NCBI GenBank assembly: GCA_903930435.1
Contig: CAIYYN010000030.1
Span: forward strand, 62,001-126,000
Direction: 5' to 3'
Source: an uncultured Hyphomicrobiales bacterium
GTDB taxonomy: Bacteria > Pseudomonadota > Alphaproteobacteria > Rhizobiales > Ancalomicrobiaceae
Length of the DNA: 64,000 bases
Part shown: positions 34,931-43,706 of the stretch, one piece after another
How positions within the stretch are numbered: the first letter of the stretch is position 1
How the letters are laid out: each line of letters starts with the position of its first letter
The notes under the pieces: model-generated
Database searches by the model: none
The model's input: only the letters and a program-made list of their open reading frames with translations
Told to the model about the DNA's origin: nothing
Program-made: the position numbers and the translations under genes

Positions 34931-37141
34931 TCATGACGCATTTTCCGTTCGTGTGTCGGCCCGTAACCGCAACGCATTCAGCGTCACCAGCAGCGATGAC
35001 CCGGACATGGCCAGCGCCGCCACAAGCGGTGTCAGGTGACCTGCCATCGCATAGGGAACGGCGATGGCGTTATAGACAACCGCGAAGCCGAGATTTTGCT
35101 TCATCACGAGATGGGCACGTCGGGCAATCGAGAGACCGTCCGCGACAGGGGACAGGCGGTCGCCGATAAAAACGGCATCGGCGGACGCCTGCGCCAGTTC
35201 AACAGCCGTGACCGGCGACATCGAAACTGAGGCAGCCGCGAGCGCCGGGGCGTCATTGAGACCGTCACCGACCATCAGCACCCGCCTGCCACCGGCTTTC
35301 AACGCTTCAAGCCGTGCGATCTTGCCGGTTGGCGTGACCTCGGCCTGCCAGCGCTCCACACCCAACTCTTCGGCAATGGTTCGAACGGCATCCGTGCGGT
35401 CACCCGACAGGATTTCAATCACGTATCCCGCCGACTTGATCCGCGCAATTGTCGCGGCGGCATCGGCGCGAAGTCCCTGCTGAAACGCGTAGAGCACCGG
35501 CGGCGCATCGCCTGGGGCATAGGCGACAAGGGAAGCTCCGGGATGTCGCGTGAGGAGTGCAGCGACATCGTCTTGCGAAACCTCGCAGAATTCCGGGCTA
35601 CCCAAGCGTTCGATCTGGCCGTTGACGCTCGCTTCAATGCCACTTCCGGGGACCTCGCGCGTACCCAGCGCACACGGGGCCGCATGGGCCGCCTCGGCTA
35701 GCGCACGACCGAGGGGATGGCGGCTGGCGGCGGCCAGTTGACCGGCGCGGGCAAGGACTGTGCGGTCAACGTCCTTGGCTCCAAGCAGGATCGGTGATGG
35801 CAGGGTAAGCGTCCCTGTCTTGTCGAAAACCACCGTGTCAACACCGGCCATCCGCTCGATGGTGTCACCGGAATGAACCAGAATGTTGCGTGAAAAGAGG
35901 GCACCCGATGTCACCACCTGAACGACAGGAATGGCGAGAGCAAGCGCACAGGGGCAGGTGATGATCAGGACCGAAACGGCGATGATCATCGAATCCGCAG
36001 GTGAGCGTGCCCCGGATAGCCACCACCCAAGAAACGTCGCAAAAGCTGCCGTATGGACGACAGGCGCATAGAGTTGCGCGGCGCGATCAGCCAGGCGGCG
36101 ATACCGCGACCGCCCCTCTGCGGCAGCCTCCAGCAGCCGATTGACCTCATCAAGCAAGGTGCCCGCCGCAGCGGCCGTGACCTGCACGATGAGTTGCCCT
36201 GACACATTGATCGTGCCTGCGAAGACACGCGTGTCGCGCATCACGGCGGCAAGGTCCGTTTCTCCCGTCACGAGACTTTGATCAACGTCACTCGAGCCAT
36301 CGACAACAATCCCGTCCACCGAAATCCGTTCGCCCGCCCGCACCAGTACCCGGTCTCCGGGATCAACCCGCGACAGCGGAACGTCAACAACGTCGCCGTT
36401 GGGCAAAATCTTTGCCGCAGTAAACGCACGCAACGCGGCGACATTTTCCACGACACTGCGCGTGCGTCGACGCATGGCATGATCGAGGGCGCGGCCTGCG
36501 AGCAAAAAAAACAGCAGCATCAGCACGCCATCGAAATAGGCTTCACGCGCGCTGCGCATGGTCTGGAAGACAGATAACCCGAGTGTCAGCCAGACACCGA
36601 TTGAAATCGGCACATCCATATTGGTTCGAAAATGACGCATCGCCTGATAGGCCGAGCGAAAGAACGGTCGCCCTGCATAGGCAACGGCTGGGAAGGCGAT
36701 GAGACCGGAGATCCAGTGGAAAAGGTCTCGTGTTTCAGGATCGATGTCGCTGACATTGCCCGCCCAGACCGAGACAGACAACAACATGACGTTCATGGCC
36801 GCAAAACCAGCGACACCCAGGCAACGCCAGAGTTCGCGCGATTCCGCCTCTTCTTCGGCGTTGCGTCGCGTGGGATCGAAGGGATGTGCGCGATATCCCA
36901 ATGCTTCCAGTCGGGCGACAACGGCGCTGGCATCGCAGGCATCCGGTGCCCAGTCGACCCGCAATCGATGTGTCGAGAGATTGACGCGGGCGTTAGTGAC
37001 ACCCGGAATGGCCTTCAGTCCACGCTCGATCACCGACATGCAGGCGGCGCAGGTGATGCCTTCGACAGCCAGGTTCATTTCGGCCGTGCCGTCCGGCTTC
37101 AGGGAAGCGAATGCCTGCCAGTCGCGCAGTGGCACATTCAT
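34931..37141 (-). CDS. ccoI: Copper-translocating P-type ATPase CcoI/FixI
   Basis: 736 aa from the ATG at 37141; the frame stays open upstream but that part overlaps ccoH. CcoI exports copper for assembly of the CuB centre of cbb3 oxidase. Domains in order: one HMA domain with GITCAACMSVIERGL (near residue 30), eight predicted membrane helices, the actuator VTGETDLAAV, the ion-channel motif ITCPCALAL, the phosphorylation site VFDKTGTLTLPSP and the hinge GDGLNDAPALAAA. The single HMA domain and CPC motif fit the FixI group. Only 7 bp separate it from ccoH. Confidence 0.96.
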   Translation of the reverse strand: MNVPLRDWQAFASLKPDGTAEMNLAVEGITCAACMSVIERGLKAIPGVTNARVNLSTHRLRVDWAPDACDASAVVARLEALGYRAHPFDPTRRNAEEEAESRELWRCLGVAGFAAMNVMLLSVSVWAGNVSDIDPETRDLFHWISGLIAFPAVAYAGRPFFRSAYQAMRHFRTNMDVPISIGVWLTLGLSVFQTMRSAREAYFDGVLMLLFFLLAGRALDHAMRRRTRSVVENVAALRAFTAAKILPNGDVVDVPLSRVDPGDRVLVRAGERISVDGIVVDGSSDVDQSLVTGETDLAAVMRDTRVFAGTINVSGQLIVQVTAAAAGTLLDEVNRLLEAAAEGRSRYRRLADRAAQLYAPVVHTAAFATFLGWWLSGARSPADSMIIAVSVLIITCPCALALAIPVVQVVTSGALFSRNILVHSGDTIERMAGVDTVVFDKTGTLTLPSPILLGAKDVDRTVLARAGQLAAASRHPLGRALAEAAHAAPCALGTREVPGSGIEASVNGQIERLGSPEFCEVSQDDVAALLTRHPGASLVAYAPGDAPPVLYAFQQGLRADAAATIARIKSAGYVIEILSGDRTDAVRTIAEELGVERWQAEVTPTGKIARLEALKAGGRRVLMVGDGLNDAPALAAASVSMSPVTAVELAQASADAVFIGDRLSPVADGLSIARRAHLVMKQNLGFAVVYNAIAVPYAMAGHLTPLVAALAMSGSSLLVTLNALRLRADTRTENAS

Positions 37142-37148
37142 CTTGGCC

Positions 37149-37730
37149 TCACTGGAAGACGATCCGTGTCTCGGACTGGAAAAGATGCGGCCTGTAGCCG
37201 GTCGCGTCCTCGCGAACGTCCGAGCGGACCGCATCATTTGCCGGGGTCGTATCCGTATCGGCAGCGATCACGAGCGACCATTGCCCCTTCGGGACATTTG
37301 ATGCCGTGCCGACAAAGACGCCGGGTTCGTCCAGATTGGGGGTCAGAGCGACCTGGATGTCCTGCGCCCGTGTTGTCGGACGCTGCAAGGTCGCGTGAAA
37401 ATCCGTCCCGCCAATCGGGATATTGTCGGCATCCCGTGCGACCACGCGGACCGACACCTTTCCATCGGCATAGCGCTTAGCGTCGGCGACAACATGCCAG
37501 TTACGCAATTGCTGGGCGCGCGCGGCGGCTATGTAGAGATTGTACTCCTGGCTCGCCTGATAGGAACTGTCGGTAACCGTTCCTGAAAACGTGCCGAGTG
37601 CGTAATAGACCAGAAAGGCGTTGGCCACGAACATGACGCCGAAAAAGGCAACCAGCATGGCGAGCACGTGCCAGCCGGTGAGCTTGCCTTCGGTTTGCGG
37701 CGCGCGGGCCACGAGCTGGGTCGGGGACAT
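37149..37730 (-). CDS. ccoH: cbb3 oxidase assembly protein CcoH/FixH
   Basis: 193 aa, with AAGGAGACACC before the ATG. FixH is a single-span membrane protein needed for stable cbb3 assembly and for CcoI function. The transmembrane helix is LAMLVAFFGVMFVANAFLVY (about 24-43), preceded by GKLTGWH; the periplasmic part includes YNLYIAAARAQQLRNWHV and GQWSLVIAAD. It lies between ccoG and ccoI. Confidence 0.95.
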   Translation of the reverse strand: MSPTQLVARAPQTEGKLTGWHVLAMLVAFFGVMFVANAFLVYYALGTFSGTVTDSSYQASQEYNLYIAAARAQQLRNWHVVADAKRYADGKVSVRVVARDADNIPIGGTDFHATLQRPTTRAQDIQVALTPNLDEPGVFVGTASNVPKGQWSLVIAADTDTTPANDAVRSDVREDATGYRPHLFQSETRIVFQ

Positions 37731-37844
37731 GGTGTCTCCTTGGTGTTGAAATCGGTTTCCCTGATCAGCACTTCTACGAGGATCAGACGGGTCCGTCTTT
37801 GACGAGGATCATGTGATGCGACCTCTCATTCAAAAAGCCAGGGG

Positions 37845-39341
37845 TCATGGTGCCTTGAAGAAATCCTTGTGGCTGGCCGCAGTGCCGCTTGCCAGATCCT
37901 TCACCGTAAAGACGATATCCGTGGACGCGGGCAAGGGAGCATCCTTTGGCGCGAAGACGAGAACCCTGACTTCGCGGGTCTGGTCACCATCGACAATCAG
38001 ATGAGCGTCTGTCTTGCCCATCGCTGCCTCACCGACGATCTCGAGCCGTGCCCCCTCGGGCAGGCCTTGGACACTCAGGTCGAAACCGCGTGACACCGTT
38101 GCCTTGTTGATGATGCGGATCGTGTAGCCATTGCGGATACCACCGGTCGCGGTCTGGACAAAGACCGGATTGCGGTCATGCAGAACATCGACGCCCAGCG
38201 TCGACCGCGTTGCCAGTGATACCAGCATGATCCCGCCCACAATGACAATAATGCCGGCGTAGAGCACCGACCGTGGCCGGATCAGATGCCAGATCGGCGG
38301 CTTGCCTTGCTCACGGCGGGCGATGTTGATGTCGGTGTCATAGGCGATCAACCCCTTTGGCCGATTGATCTTTTCCATGATGTTGTCGCAAGCATCGATG
38401 CACAGGCCACACTGGATGCAGGAAAGCTGCATGCCAAGGCGAATATCGGTTCCTGTCGGGCACACGTTGACGCACTGGACGCAATCAATGCAGTCGCCGG
38501 CTGGTTGGCCGTCTGACTTGAGCTTTTCCGTCGTCTTCAGGGAGCCGCGCGGCTCGCCTCGGTCAACCCGATACGACACATTGAGCGCCCATTCATCCGT
38601 CAGGGCTGCCTGAATACGCGGCCAAGGACACATGTAGATACAGACCTGCTCGCGCATGAACCCGGCAAGCGAATAGGTCGTGAATGTCAATATCCCGATC
38701 CAGGCATAGGCAACGACCGGTGCCTGAAAAAAGAAGAGGTCATGCACGAGGGTCGGCGCATCCGCAAAATAGAGGACCCAGGCACCGCCGGTCCACCACG
38801 CGATCAGCAACCATAACGTATGCTTGGCGGCTTTCCGCGCGAGCTTCTCGACGCTCCAGGGTGCCTTGTCGAGCAGCATGCGTTCGCGGCGGTCGCCCTC
38901 TGTCCAGCGTTCGACCAGAAGAAACAGATCTGTCCAGACTGTCTGCGGGCAGAGATAACCGCACCAGATGCGCCCGGCGATGGCATTCATCAGAAACAGC
39001 GTCATCGCGGCAAGGATGAGAAGCCCGGTGATATAATAGACTTCTTGCGGCCAGATCTCGATGAAGAAGAAATAGAACCGGCGACCAGGAAAATCGATCA
39101 GAACGGCCTGGTTCGGTTGCCCGACACCGCGATCCCAGCGAACAAAGGGCAGGAGATAATAGACACCGAGGCAAGCGACCAGCAGTGCCCATTTGATACG
39201 ACGAAATGGCCCGTGCACCGACTGCGAATAGATCTTCCTGTGATCAGCATAAAACGCATCGCTTCCGCTGGTCACCTCGGTTGTCGCCAATTTGCTTGAA
39301 CTCATCGCACCTGGCGTGACGAGTGGCTTATCTGCCTGCAT
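37845..39341 (-). CDS. ccoG: cbb3 oxidase accessory ferredoxin-like protein CcoG/FixG
   Basis: 498 aa from the ATG at 39341, chosen because GGAGGT lies 7 nt upstream (39354-39349); a TTG at 39356 is the only upstream option. FixG/RdxA is a membrane protein with two [4Fe-4S] clusters thought to reduce copper during cbb3 assembly. Cluster ligands are in DCIDCVQCVNVCPTGTD and CIQCGLCIDACDN; the membrane part has RIWCGYLCPQTVWTDLF. The C-terminal Ig-like domain ends KDFFKAP. It heads the ccoGHIS unit, with an FNR/FixK box upstream. Confidence 0.97.
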   Translation of the reverse strand: MQADKPLVTPGAMSSSKLATTEVTSGSDAFYADHRKIYSQSVHGPFRRIKWALLVACLGVYYLLPFVRWDRGVGQPNQAVLIDFPGRRFYFFFIEIWPQEVYYITGLLILAAMTLFLMNAIAGRIWCGYLCPQTVWTDLFLLVERWTEGDRRERMLLDKAPWSVEKLARKAAKHTLWLLIAWWTGGAWVLYFADAPTLVHDLFFFQAPVVAYAWIGILTFTTYSLAGFMREQVCIYMCPWPRIQAALTDEWALNVSYRVDRGEPRGSLKTTEKLKSDGQPAGDCIDCVQCVNVCPTGTDIRLGMQLSCIQCGLCIDACDNIMEKINRPKGLIAYDTDINIARREQGKPPIWHLIRPRSVLYAGIIVIVGGIMLVSLATRSTLGVDVLHDRNPVFVQTATGGIRNGYTIRIINKATVSRGFDLSVQGLPEGARLEIVGEAAMGKTDAHLIVDGDQTREVRVLVFAPKDAPLPASTDIVFTVKDLASGTAASHKDFFKAP

Positions 39342-39831
39342 GTGACGGACCTCCAAAAGCGAACTGACGGGCAGCCCACCGAACAGCCGCCCAAAAGCTC
39401 AAACGTACCAATCGTTTCGCGAACTTCGCGCTTTAATTCCACTGTTGGCCCCGCACACGAGCCCACCGTTCTGCTGCACCGCAATAGGCTTGTTTGTTTC
39501 GCTGCGCCTTGACAGAAGTCAACGCAGAGCGAGGGATATCTGCCTATCGACAAGGTCGCTGCGATAAACCTGCGCTGCAATGAGGCTCTGTCAGACGCGA
39601 GAAGAGGGGTAAAGTCGACTGTCCATGCCGGGAAAGTCATGCTAAAAAATGCGTTTCCGTCCAACACATGACGGTTTTCATCGTTGACCGGACAATCAAC
39701 ATCCGAACTTATACGCTGGGTACTCTGGCGAGACTGATCGAGTATCTGACGATTGTCCTGATGTCAGCGCACAAGGGAACGCTCACCCGGCTAAGCCTGT
39801 ACGGTGAGGATAAATGGAGGAGATGCACGAC
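39342..39831. other. Divergent region between ccoG and the NitT/TauT-type transporter
   Basis: 490 bp. It holds the FNR/FixK box of ccoG at 39509-39522 and, on the transporter side, a near-box TTGAC-N6-ATCAA at 39684-39699 whose spacing is wrong. I see no riboswitch and no gene I can support. Confidence 0.6.
39509..39522 (-). promoter_or_regulatory. FNR/FixK box upstream of ccoG
   Basis: TTGAC-AGAA-GTCAA is a perfect palindromic match to the FNR/FixK consensus. Its centre is 174 bp from the ccoG start codon, so a start at -41.5 (about 39474) implies a 130-nt leader. A weak -10-like sequence with a CTATT core lies near 39487-39482. ccoGHIS is a classical FixK/FNR target. Confidence 0.78.
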
Positions 39832-40668
39832 ATGGCAGCGGTCTTGCCATTCAGGCCGGCGGCGACGCGCGATGCGGTCGCAGTTCACCTGAATAACGTC
39901 AGCATCGAATTCAGGACCCGTAGCCGGTCCATTTTCAAGGCTGTCGCACCGACAAGTATCACGATTAGCGATAATGCTTTCGTCTCCATCGTCGGTCCGA
40001 CGGGCTGTGGCAAATCGACCTTGCTGAACGCAGTCGCAGGACTTTTGAAACCGGCTAGCGGCGACGTTCAAATCTTCGGCAAGACCCTCACCGGGCTCAA
40101 CACGGATGCTGGCTATCTGTTCCAGCAGGATGCCGTCATGCCCTGGAAGACAGCGCTCGACAATGTCGCCATTGCGCTCGAAATTGCTGGAATGAAGCGC
40201 GAGGAGGCGCTTGGCGAAGCGCGCATCTGGCTCGGGAAGGTGGGTCTTGGCCGGTTTATCGATCGGTATCCGCATGAACTCTCCGGTGGCCAGCGCAAGC
40301 GAGTCGGCCTCGCGCAAGTCCTGATCCGTCGACCAAAAATCCTCCTGATGGACGAGCCCTTCGGCCCGCTCGACGCGCAGACCCGTCAGATCATGGGCAA
40401 TCTGCTGCTTGACCTCTGGGCCGCAGATCGCAAGGCTGTCATGTTCGTCACCCATGATCTGGAAGAGGCCATAGCGCTCTCGGATCGGGTCCTGATCATG
40501 TCGGCAGGCCCGGAGTCCCGGATTATCGGCGACCATCGCATTGATCTCGCACGACCGCGCGACACATCTGACATCCGCACCGACCCGCGCTTTCATGAGA
40601 TCCATCGGGCAATCTGGAGCCAGTTGAAGGCGGAAGTCGTGAAGACCTACGGGGATGCAACACCATGA
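39832..40668 (+). CDS. ABC transporter ATPase, NitT/TauT type
   Basis: 278 aa. The ATG at 39832 is chosen because GGAGGAG lies 9 nt upstream; in-frame ATGs at 39814 and 39823 are alternatives. Walker A GPTGCGKST, signature LSGGQRKRVGLA, Walker B LLMDEPFGPLDA and the switch region VTHDLEEA are intact. The closest family comprises ATPases for nitrate, sulfonate and pyrimidine-precursor uptake. It is translationally coupled (ATGA) to the permease. The substrate is unknown. Confidence 0.93.
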   Translation: MAAVLPFRPAATRDAVAVHLNNVSIEFRTRSRSIFKAVAPTSITISDNAFVSIVGPTGCGKSTLLNAVAGLLKPASGDVQIFGKTLTGLNTDAGYLFQQDAVMPWKTALDNVAIALEIAGMKREEALGEARIWLGKVGLGRFIDRYPHELSGGQRKRVGLAQVLIRRPKILLMDEPFGPLDAQTRQIMGNLLLDLWAADRKAVMFVTHDLEEAIALSDRVLIMSAGPESRIIGDHRIDLARPRDTSDIRTDPRFHEIHRAIWSQLKAEVVKTYGDATP

Positions 40669-41462
40669 GCCGCTGGAGCCTTCAGTTGTTGGCGATGCAG
40701 ATTGGCGTCGGTCTGGCTTTGGTGGCCATCTGGCAAATCGGCGCCACGGTTCCGATCTTCGGACATATGCTGCTGCCGAAGTTCTTTTTCTCAACGCCCG
40801 GGGACGTCATCGGTCGTGTGATCGGCATGTTTGCCTCCGGAAAGATCTGGGTGCACATCTCGATCACGTTGACCGAGACGGTGCTGGCCTTCGCCATCGG
40901 GGCGCTTGGTGGCATTTTGGTTGGTTTCTGGTTCGCACGGAAGCCGTTCGTCGCAGCTGTTTTTGAACCCTATATCAAGATGGCCAATTCCCTGCCGCGC
41001 GTGGTACTGGCCCCGATCTTCATGCTCTGGCTCGGCCTCGGCATCTGGTCGAAGGTGGCGCTCGGCGTGACGCTTGTGTTCTTCATCGTGTTTTTCAACG
41101 TGTTTCAGGGCATCAAGGAAGTCAGTTCCGTCGTGCTTGCGAACGCCCGATTGATGGGCATGAACGAGCGGCAATTGTTCCGGCACGTCTATTGGCCTTC
41201 TGCGTTATCGTGGATGTTCTCGTCACTACACACGTCGGTCGGGTTTGCATTGGTCGGGGCAGTTGTCGGTGAATATCTGGGATCATCGGCAGGTCTGGGA
41301 TACCTGATCCATCAGGCCGAAGGCGTCTTTGATACAACGGGGGTCTTTGCGGGCATGGTGGTTCTGTCGATCTTCGTGCTCGCGGTCGATTATGCGGTGA
41401 CTCTGATTGAAAACCGCCTGCTGGTCTGGCGTCCTGCCAGCGCCTCGGGTCAGGCCACGTGA
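40665..41462 (+). CDS. ABC transporter permease, NitT/TauT type
   Basis: 265 aa with six predicted membrane helices and the EAA-loop region NARLMGMNERQLFRHVYWPS. This is the BPD_transp_1 (SsuC/TauC-like) family. The start overlaps the ATPase stop (ATGA). The gene for the binding protein follows 95 bp later. Confidence 0.93.
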   Translation: MSRWSLQLLAMQIGVGLALVAIWQIGATVPIFGHMLLPKFFFSTPGDVIGRVIGMFASGKIWVHISITLTETVLAFAIGALGGILVGFWFARKPFVAAVFEPYIKMANSLPRVVLAPIFMLWLGLGIWSKVALGVTLVFFIVFFNVFQGIKEVSSVVLANARLMGMNERQLFRHVYWPSALSWMFSSLHTSVGFALVGAVVGEYLGSSAGLGYLIHQAEGVFDTTGVFAGMVVLSIFVLAVDYAVTLIENRLLVWRPASASGQAT

Positions 41463-41557
41463 CACGCGCTTTTTGACACGGCTGCGCTCGCCTTGAAGCA
41501 GGATGACAAGGCGACGTTCCTGTGCAAGGGTACAAAAAACTCAACGGAGGAAATCTG

Positions 41558-42583
41558 ATGAAACGCCTGTTCGTAACAGGACTTGCAGCCATCGCTGCTC
41601 TTGCCGCATGCGCCATGCCGGCAGTCGCGCAGTCGGTTGAGAAGCCACAGCTTCAACTCGGCGTCGGCGGCAAGCCGTTGCTTTATTACCTGCCGCTGAC
41701 CATTGCCGAGCGCAAGGGCTTCTTTAGGGATGAGGGCCTCGACGTCACGATCAACGACTTCGGCGGTGGTGCCAAGGCACTGCAGGCCCTGATCGGCGGC
41801 TCAGTAGATGCTGTCACCGGAGCCTATGAGCACACGATCCGCATGCAGGACAAGGGTCAGTCGATTGTTGCGACTTTGGAGCTTGGCCGCTTCCCCGGCA
41901 TCGTGATCGGCGTTGCCAAATCCCAGGTTGGCAAGATCAAGACCGTTGCCGATCTGAAAGGCATGAAGGTCGGCGTGACCGCGCCCGGATCTTCGACCCA
42001 GTTGACCCTTGCCTATCTCCTGGCAAAATCCGGCCTGAGTGTCGATGACGTCAGCGTTGTGGGTGTCGGCGGCGGTGCGTCAGCGGTGGCCGCGATGGAA
42101 AATGGCGCGATCGACGCAATCTCGCATCTTGATCCCGTCATCTCCAAGCTAGAAGCCGACGGTGCCATGTCGATCCTTGTCGACACGCGCACCGAAGACG
42201 GGACAAAGGCGGTCTTCGGGGCGACCAATCCCGCGGCAGTCCTTTATCTGAAGAGCGAGTTCGTTCAGGCCAACCCAAAGACCACGCAGGCCCTGACCAA
42301 TGCGCTCTACCGGGCCCTGAAATGGCTCTCGACGGCCTCGCCGGAGGATGTCGCAAACACCGTCCCGGAAGATTATTGGCTGGGTGACAAGCCGCTCTAC
42401 ATCCGCGCCGTCAAGGCAAGTCTGGCGACCTATTCACGTACCGGCGTGATTTCGGACGAAGGTCAGAAGAGCATGCTCGACTTCCTGCAAGTCGTTGAAC
42501 CCGCATTCAAAAATGCCAAGATCGACCTGAAGAAGACCTTTGATGCCACCTACGTCAAGGTTTCCGTCGAGAAGTTCAAATAA
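41558..42583 (+). CDS. ABC transporter substrate-binding protein (NMT1/SsuA-like)
   Basis: 341 aa from the ATG at 41558, preceded by ACGGAGG. An N-terminal signal peptide (RLFVTGLAAIAALAACAMPA then VAQS) directs it to the periplasm. The mature protein has LLYYLPLTIAERKGFF and LQALIGGSVDAVTGAY, typical of NMT1/THI5-like binding proteins for aromatic sulfonates, nitrate or pyrimidine precursors. The ligand cannot be told from sequence. A strong hairpin follows at 42592-42616. Confidence 0.92.
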   Translation: MKRLFVTGLAAIAALAACAMPAVAQSVEKPQLQLGVGGKPLLYYLPLTIAERKGFFRDEGLDVTINDFGGGAKALQALIGGSVDAVTGAYEHTIRMQDKGQSIVATLELGRFPGIVIGVAKSQVGKIKTVADLKGMKVGVTAPGSSTQLTLAYLLAKSGLSVDDVSVVGVGGGASAVAAMENGAIDAISHLDPVISKLEADGAMSILVDTRTEDGTKAVFGATNPAAVLYLKSEFVQANPKTTQALTNALYRALKWLSTASPEDVANTVPEDYWLGDKPLYIRAVKASLATYSRTGVISDEGQKSMLDFLQVVEPAFKNAKIDLKKTFDATYVKVSVEKFK

Positions 42584-42591
42584 GAATACGA

Positions 42592-42616
42592 CGGGGCCAA
42601 AGCTGTTTTGGCCCCG
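42592..42616 (+). terminator. Terminator-like hairpin after the NMT1-type transporter
   Basis: CGGGGCCAAA-GCTGT-TTTGGCCCCG is a perfect 10-bp stem with a 5-nt loop; only a short GTTTCG follows, so the T-tract is weak. It ends just before the convergent NIPSNAP gene. Confidence 0.75.
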
Positions 42617-42622
42617 GTTTCG

Positions 42623-42949
42623 TTACTTGACCGCAGAAAACGTCGTCGGCTGCAGGATCGAGCTGGCGATATGGTCGACGATAGGCCCGTTTTGCTCGGT
42701 CCCGGCACGCGCTGAGATCCACTCCGGATCCGACTGGAATGCATTCCATTTGGCTTCGCGCTCAGCCAGAGACTCCCATTGCAGCATGTAAGTCAGTTCC
42801 ATGTTGGATGGACCGATCAACGTGGTCCAGAACCCGGCTTGCCGGATGCCGTGTTTCTGCCAGAGATTGAGCGTGATTGTCTCGAACCGCTTCATGAGAT
42901 CCGGCAATCGGCCCGGAACCGCCGTATAGACGCGAAGTTCATAGATCAT
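42623..42949 (-). CDS. NIPSNAP-family protein
   Basis: 108 aa from the ATG at 42949, with GGGAGGG upstream. MIYELRVYTAVPGRLPDLMK is the family start, followed by NLWQKHGIRQAGFWTTLIG and a repeated W/F pattern of the ferredoxin-like (dimeric alpha/beta barrel) fold. The biochemical role is unknown. It is convergent with the transporter operon and divergent from the deformylase-like gene. Confidence 0.9.
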   Translation of the reverse strand: MIYELRVYTAVPGRLPDLMKRFETITLNLWQKHGIRQAGFWTTLIGPSNMELTYMLQWESLAEREAKWNAFQSDPEWISARAGTEQNGPIVDHIASSILQPTTFSAVK

Positions 42950-43128
42950 GGAACCCTCCCCCCGTATTTGGCAGCGCCCAAGGACGCCGCACCAGCGGCT
43001 TAAGACAGCGCTCGCCACGACACAAGCGGATTTAGGCCCAAACCCGATTTCAAGCGTCGCGCATTGATCGATGGTGATGATTAAAGTAGGTCTTCAGGCT
43101 CGTTTTTCATGTCGACACGCTGGCTTCA

Positions 43129-43620
43129 ATGACCGTACGCCCGATCATTCCCTATCCCGATCCCCGCCTCTCGATGCTCGCCGAGCCCGTCATAACCTTT
43201 GATGACTCGCTTGCCGTACTGGCGGCCGATCTTCTTGATACAATGCTTGCAGCGCCGGGAATTGGCATCGCCGGACCCCACATCGGAGTTATGCAGCGTT
43301 TAGCGGTCATTCAGATGACGCCCGGCGGCCAGGTCTGGACCTGCGTCAATCCGCAGATCGTCTCGTCCAGTTCAGTCCTGGTCAGACACGCCGAGGGCAG
43401 TATTTCGCTCCCCGGCGTCTCCGAGGAAATCGAGCGTCCCGATCGCGTGACTGTTCGCTATCAGGACCTCTCGGGCAACGAACACCAGATCGACGCCGCC
43501 GGTCTTCTCGGTGTTTGCCTGCAACACGAAATCGACCAGCTTGACGGGATTTTCTGGCTGAAGCGCCTGTCACGCCTGAAGCGTGATCGGGTGCTGAAAC
43601 GGTTTTTAAAACTGACGTGA
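43129..43620 (+). CDS. Peptide-deformylase-like protein lacking two metal ligands
   Basis: 163 aa. The fold matches peptide deformylase: GIGIAGPHIGVMQRLAVIQ (44-62), a middle EGSISLPGVSEE (89-100) and a C-terminal LQHEIDQLDGIFWLKRL. All three catalytic motifs are altered: GxGxAAPQ reads GIGIAGPH; EGCLS reads EGSIS, so the Cys metal ligand is Ser91; HExxH reads HEIDQ (123-127), so the second His ligand is Gln127. It is unlikely to hydrolyse formyl-methionine by the known mechanism. It may be a regulatory or binding paralog; a functional def should exist elsewhere in the genome. Confidence 0.88.
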   Translation: MTVRPIIPYPDPRLSMLAEPVITFDDSLAVLAADLLDTMLAAPGIGIAGPHIGVMQRLAVIQMTPGGQVWTCVNPQIVSSSSVLVRHAEGSISLPGVSEEIERPDRVTVRYQDLSGNEHQIDAAGLLGVCLQHEIDQLDGIFWLKRLSRLKRDRVLKRFLKLT

Positions 43621-43647
43621 GACTGCCAGCACGAGTTTTTCAATGCA

Positions 43648-43678
43648 AAACCGGCGGGGCGCGATGCCCCACCGGTTT
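43648..43678. terminator. Bidirectional terminator between the deformylase-like gene and ccoP
   Basis: AAACCGGCGGGGC, loop GCGAT, then GCCCCACCGGTTT: a 13-bp stem with one C/A mismatch, flanked by A- and T-rich bases on both sides. It separates the convergent def-like gene and the ccoNOQP operon. Confidence 0.85.
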
Positions 43679-43706
43679 CTGTTTATTCAGCCGTCAAGTC
43701 GAAGAC

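Noticed and set aside
39684-39699. TTGAC-N6-ATCAA ahead of the NitT/TauT-type transporter
   Set aside because: The half-sites match the FNR consensus but are separated by six instead of four bases, so binding is not expected.
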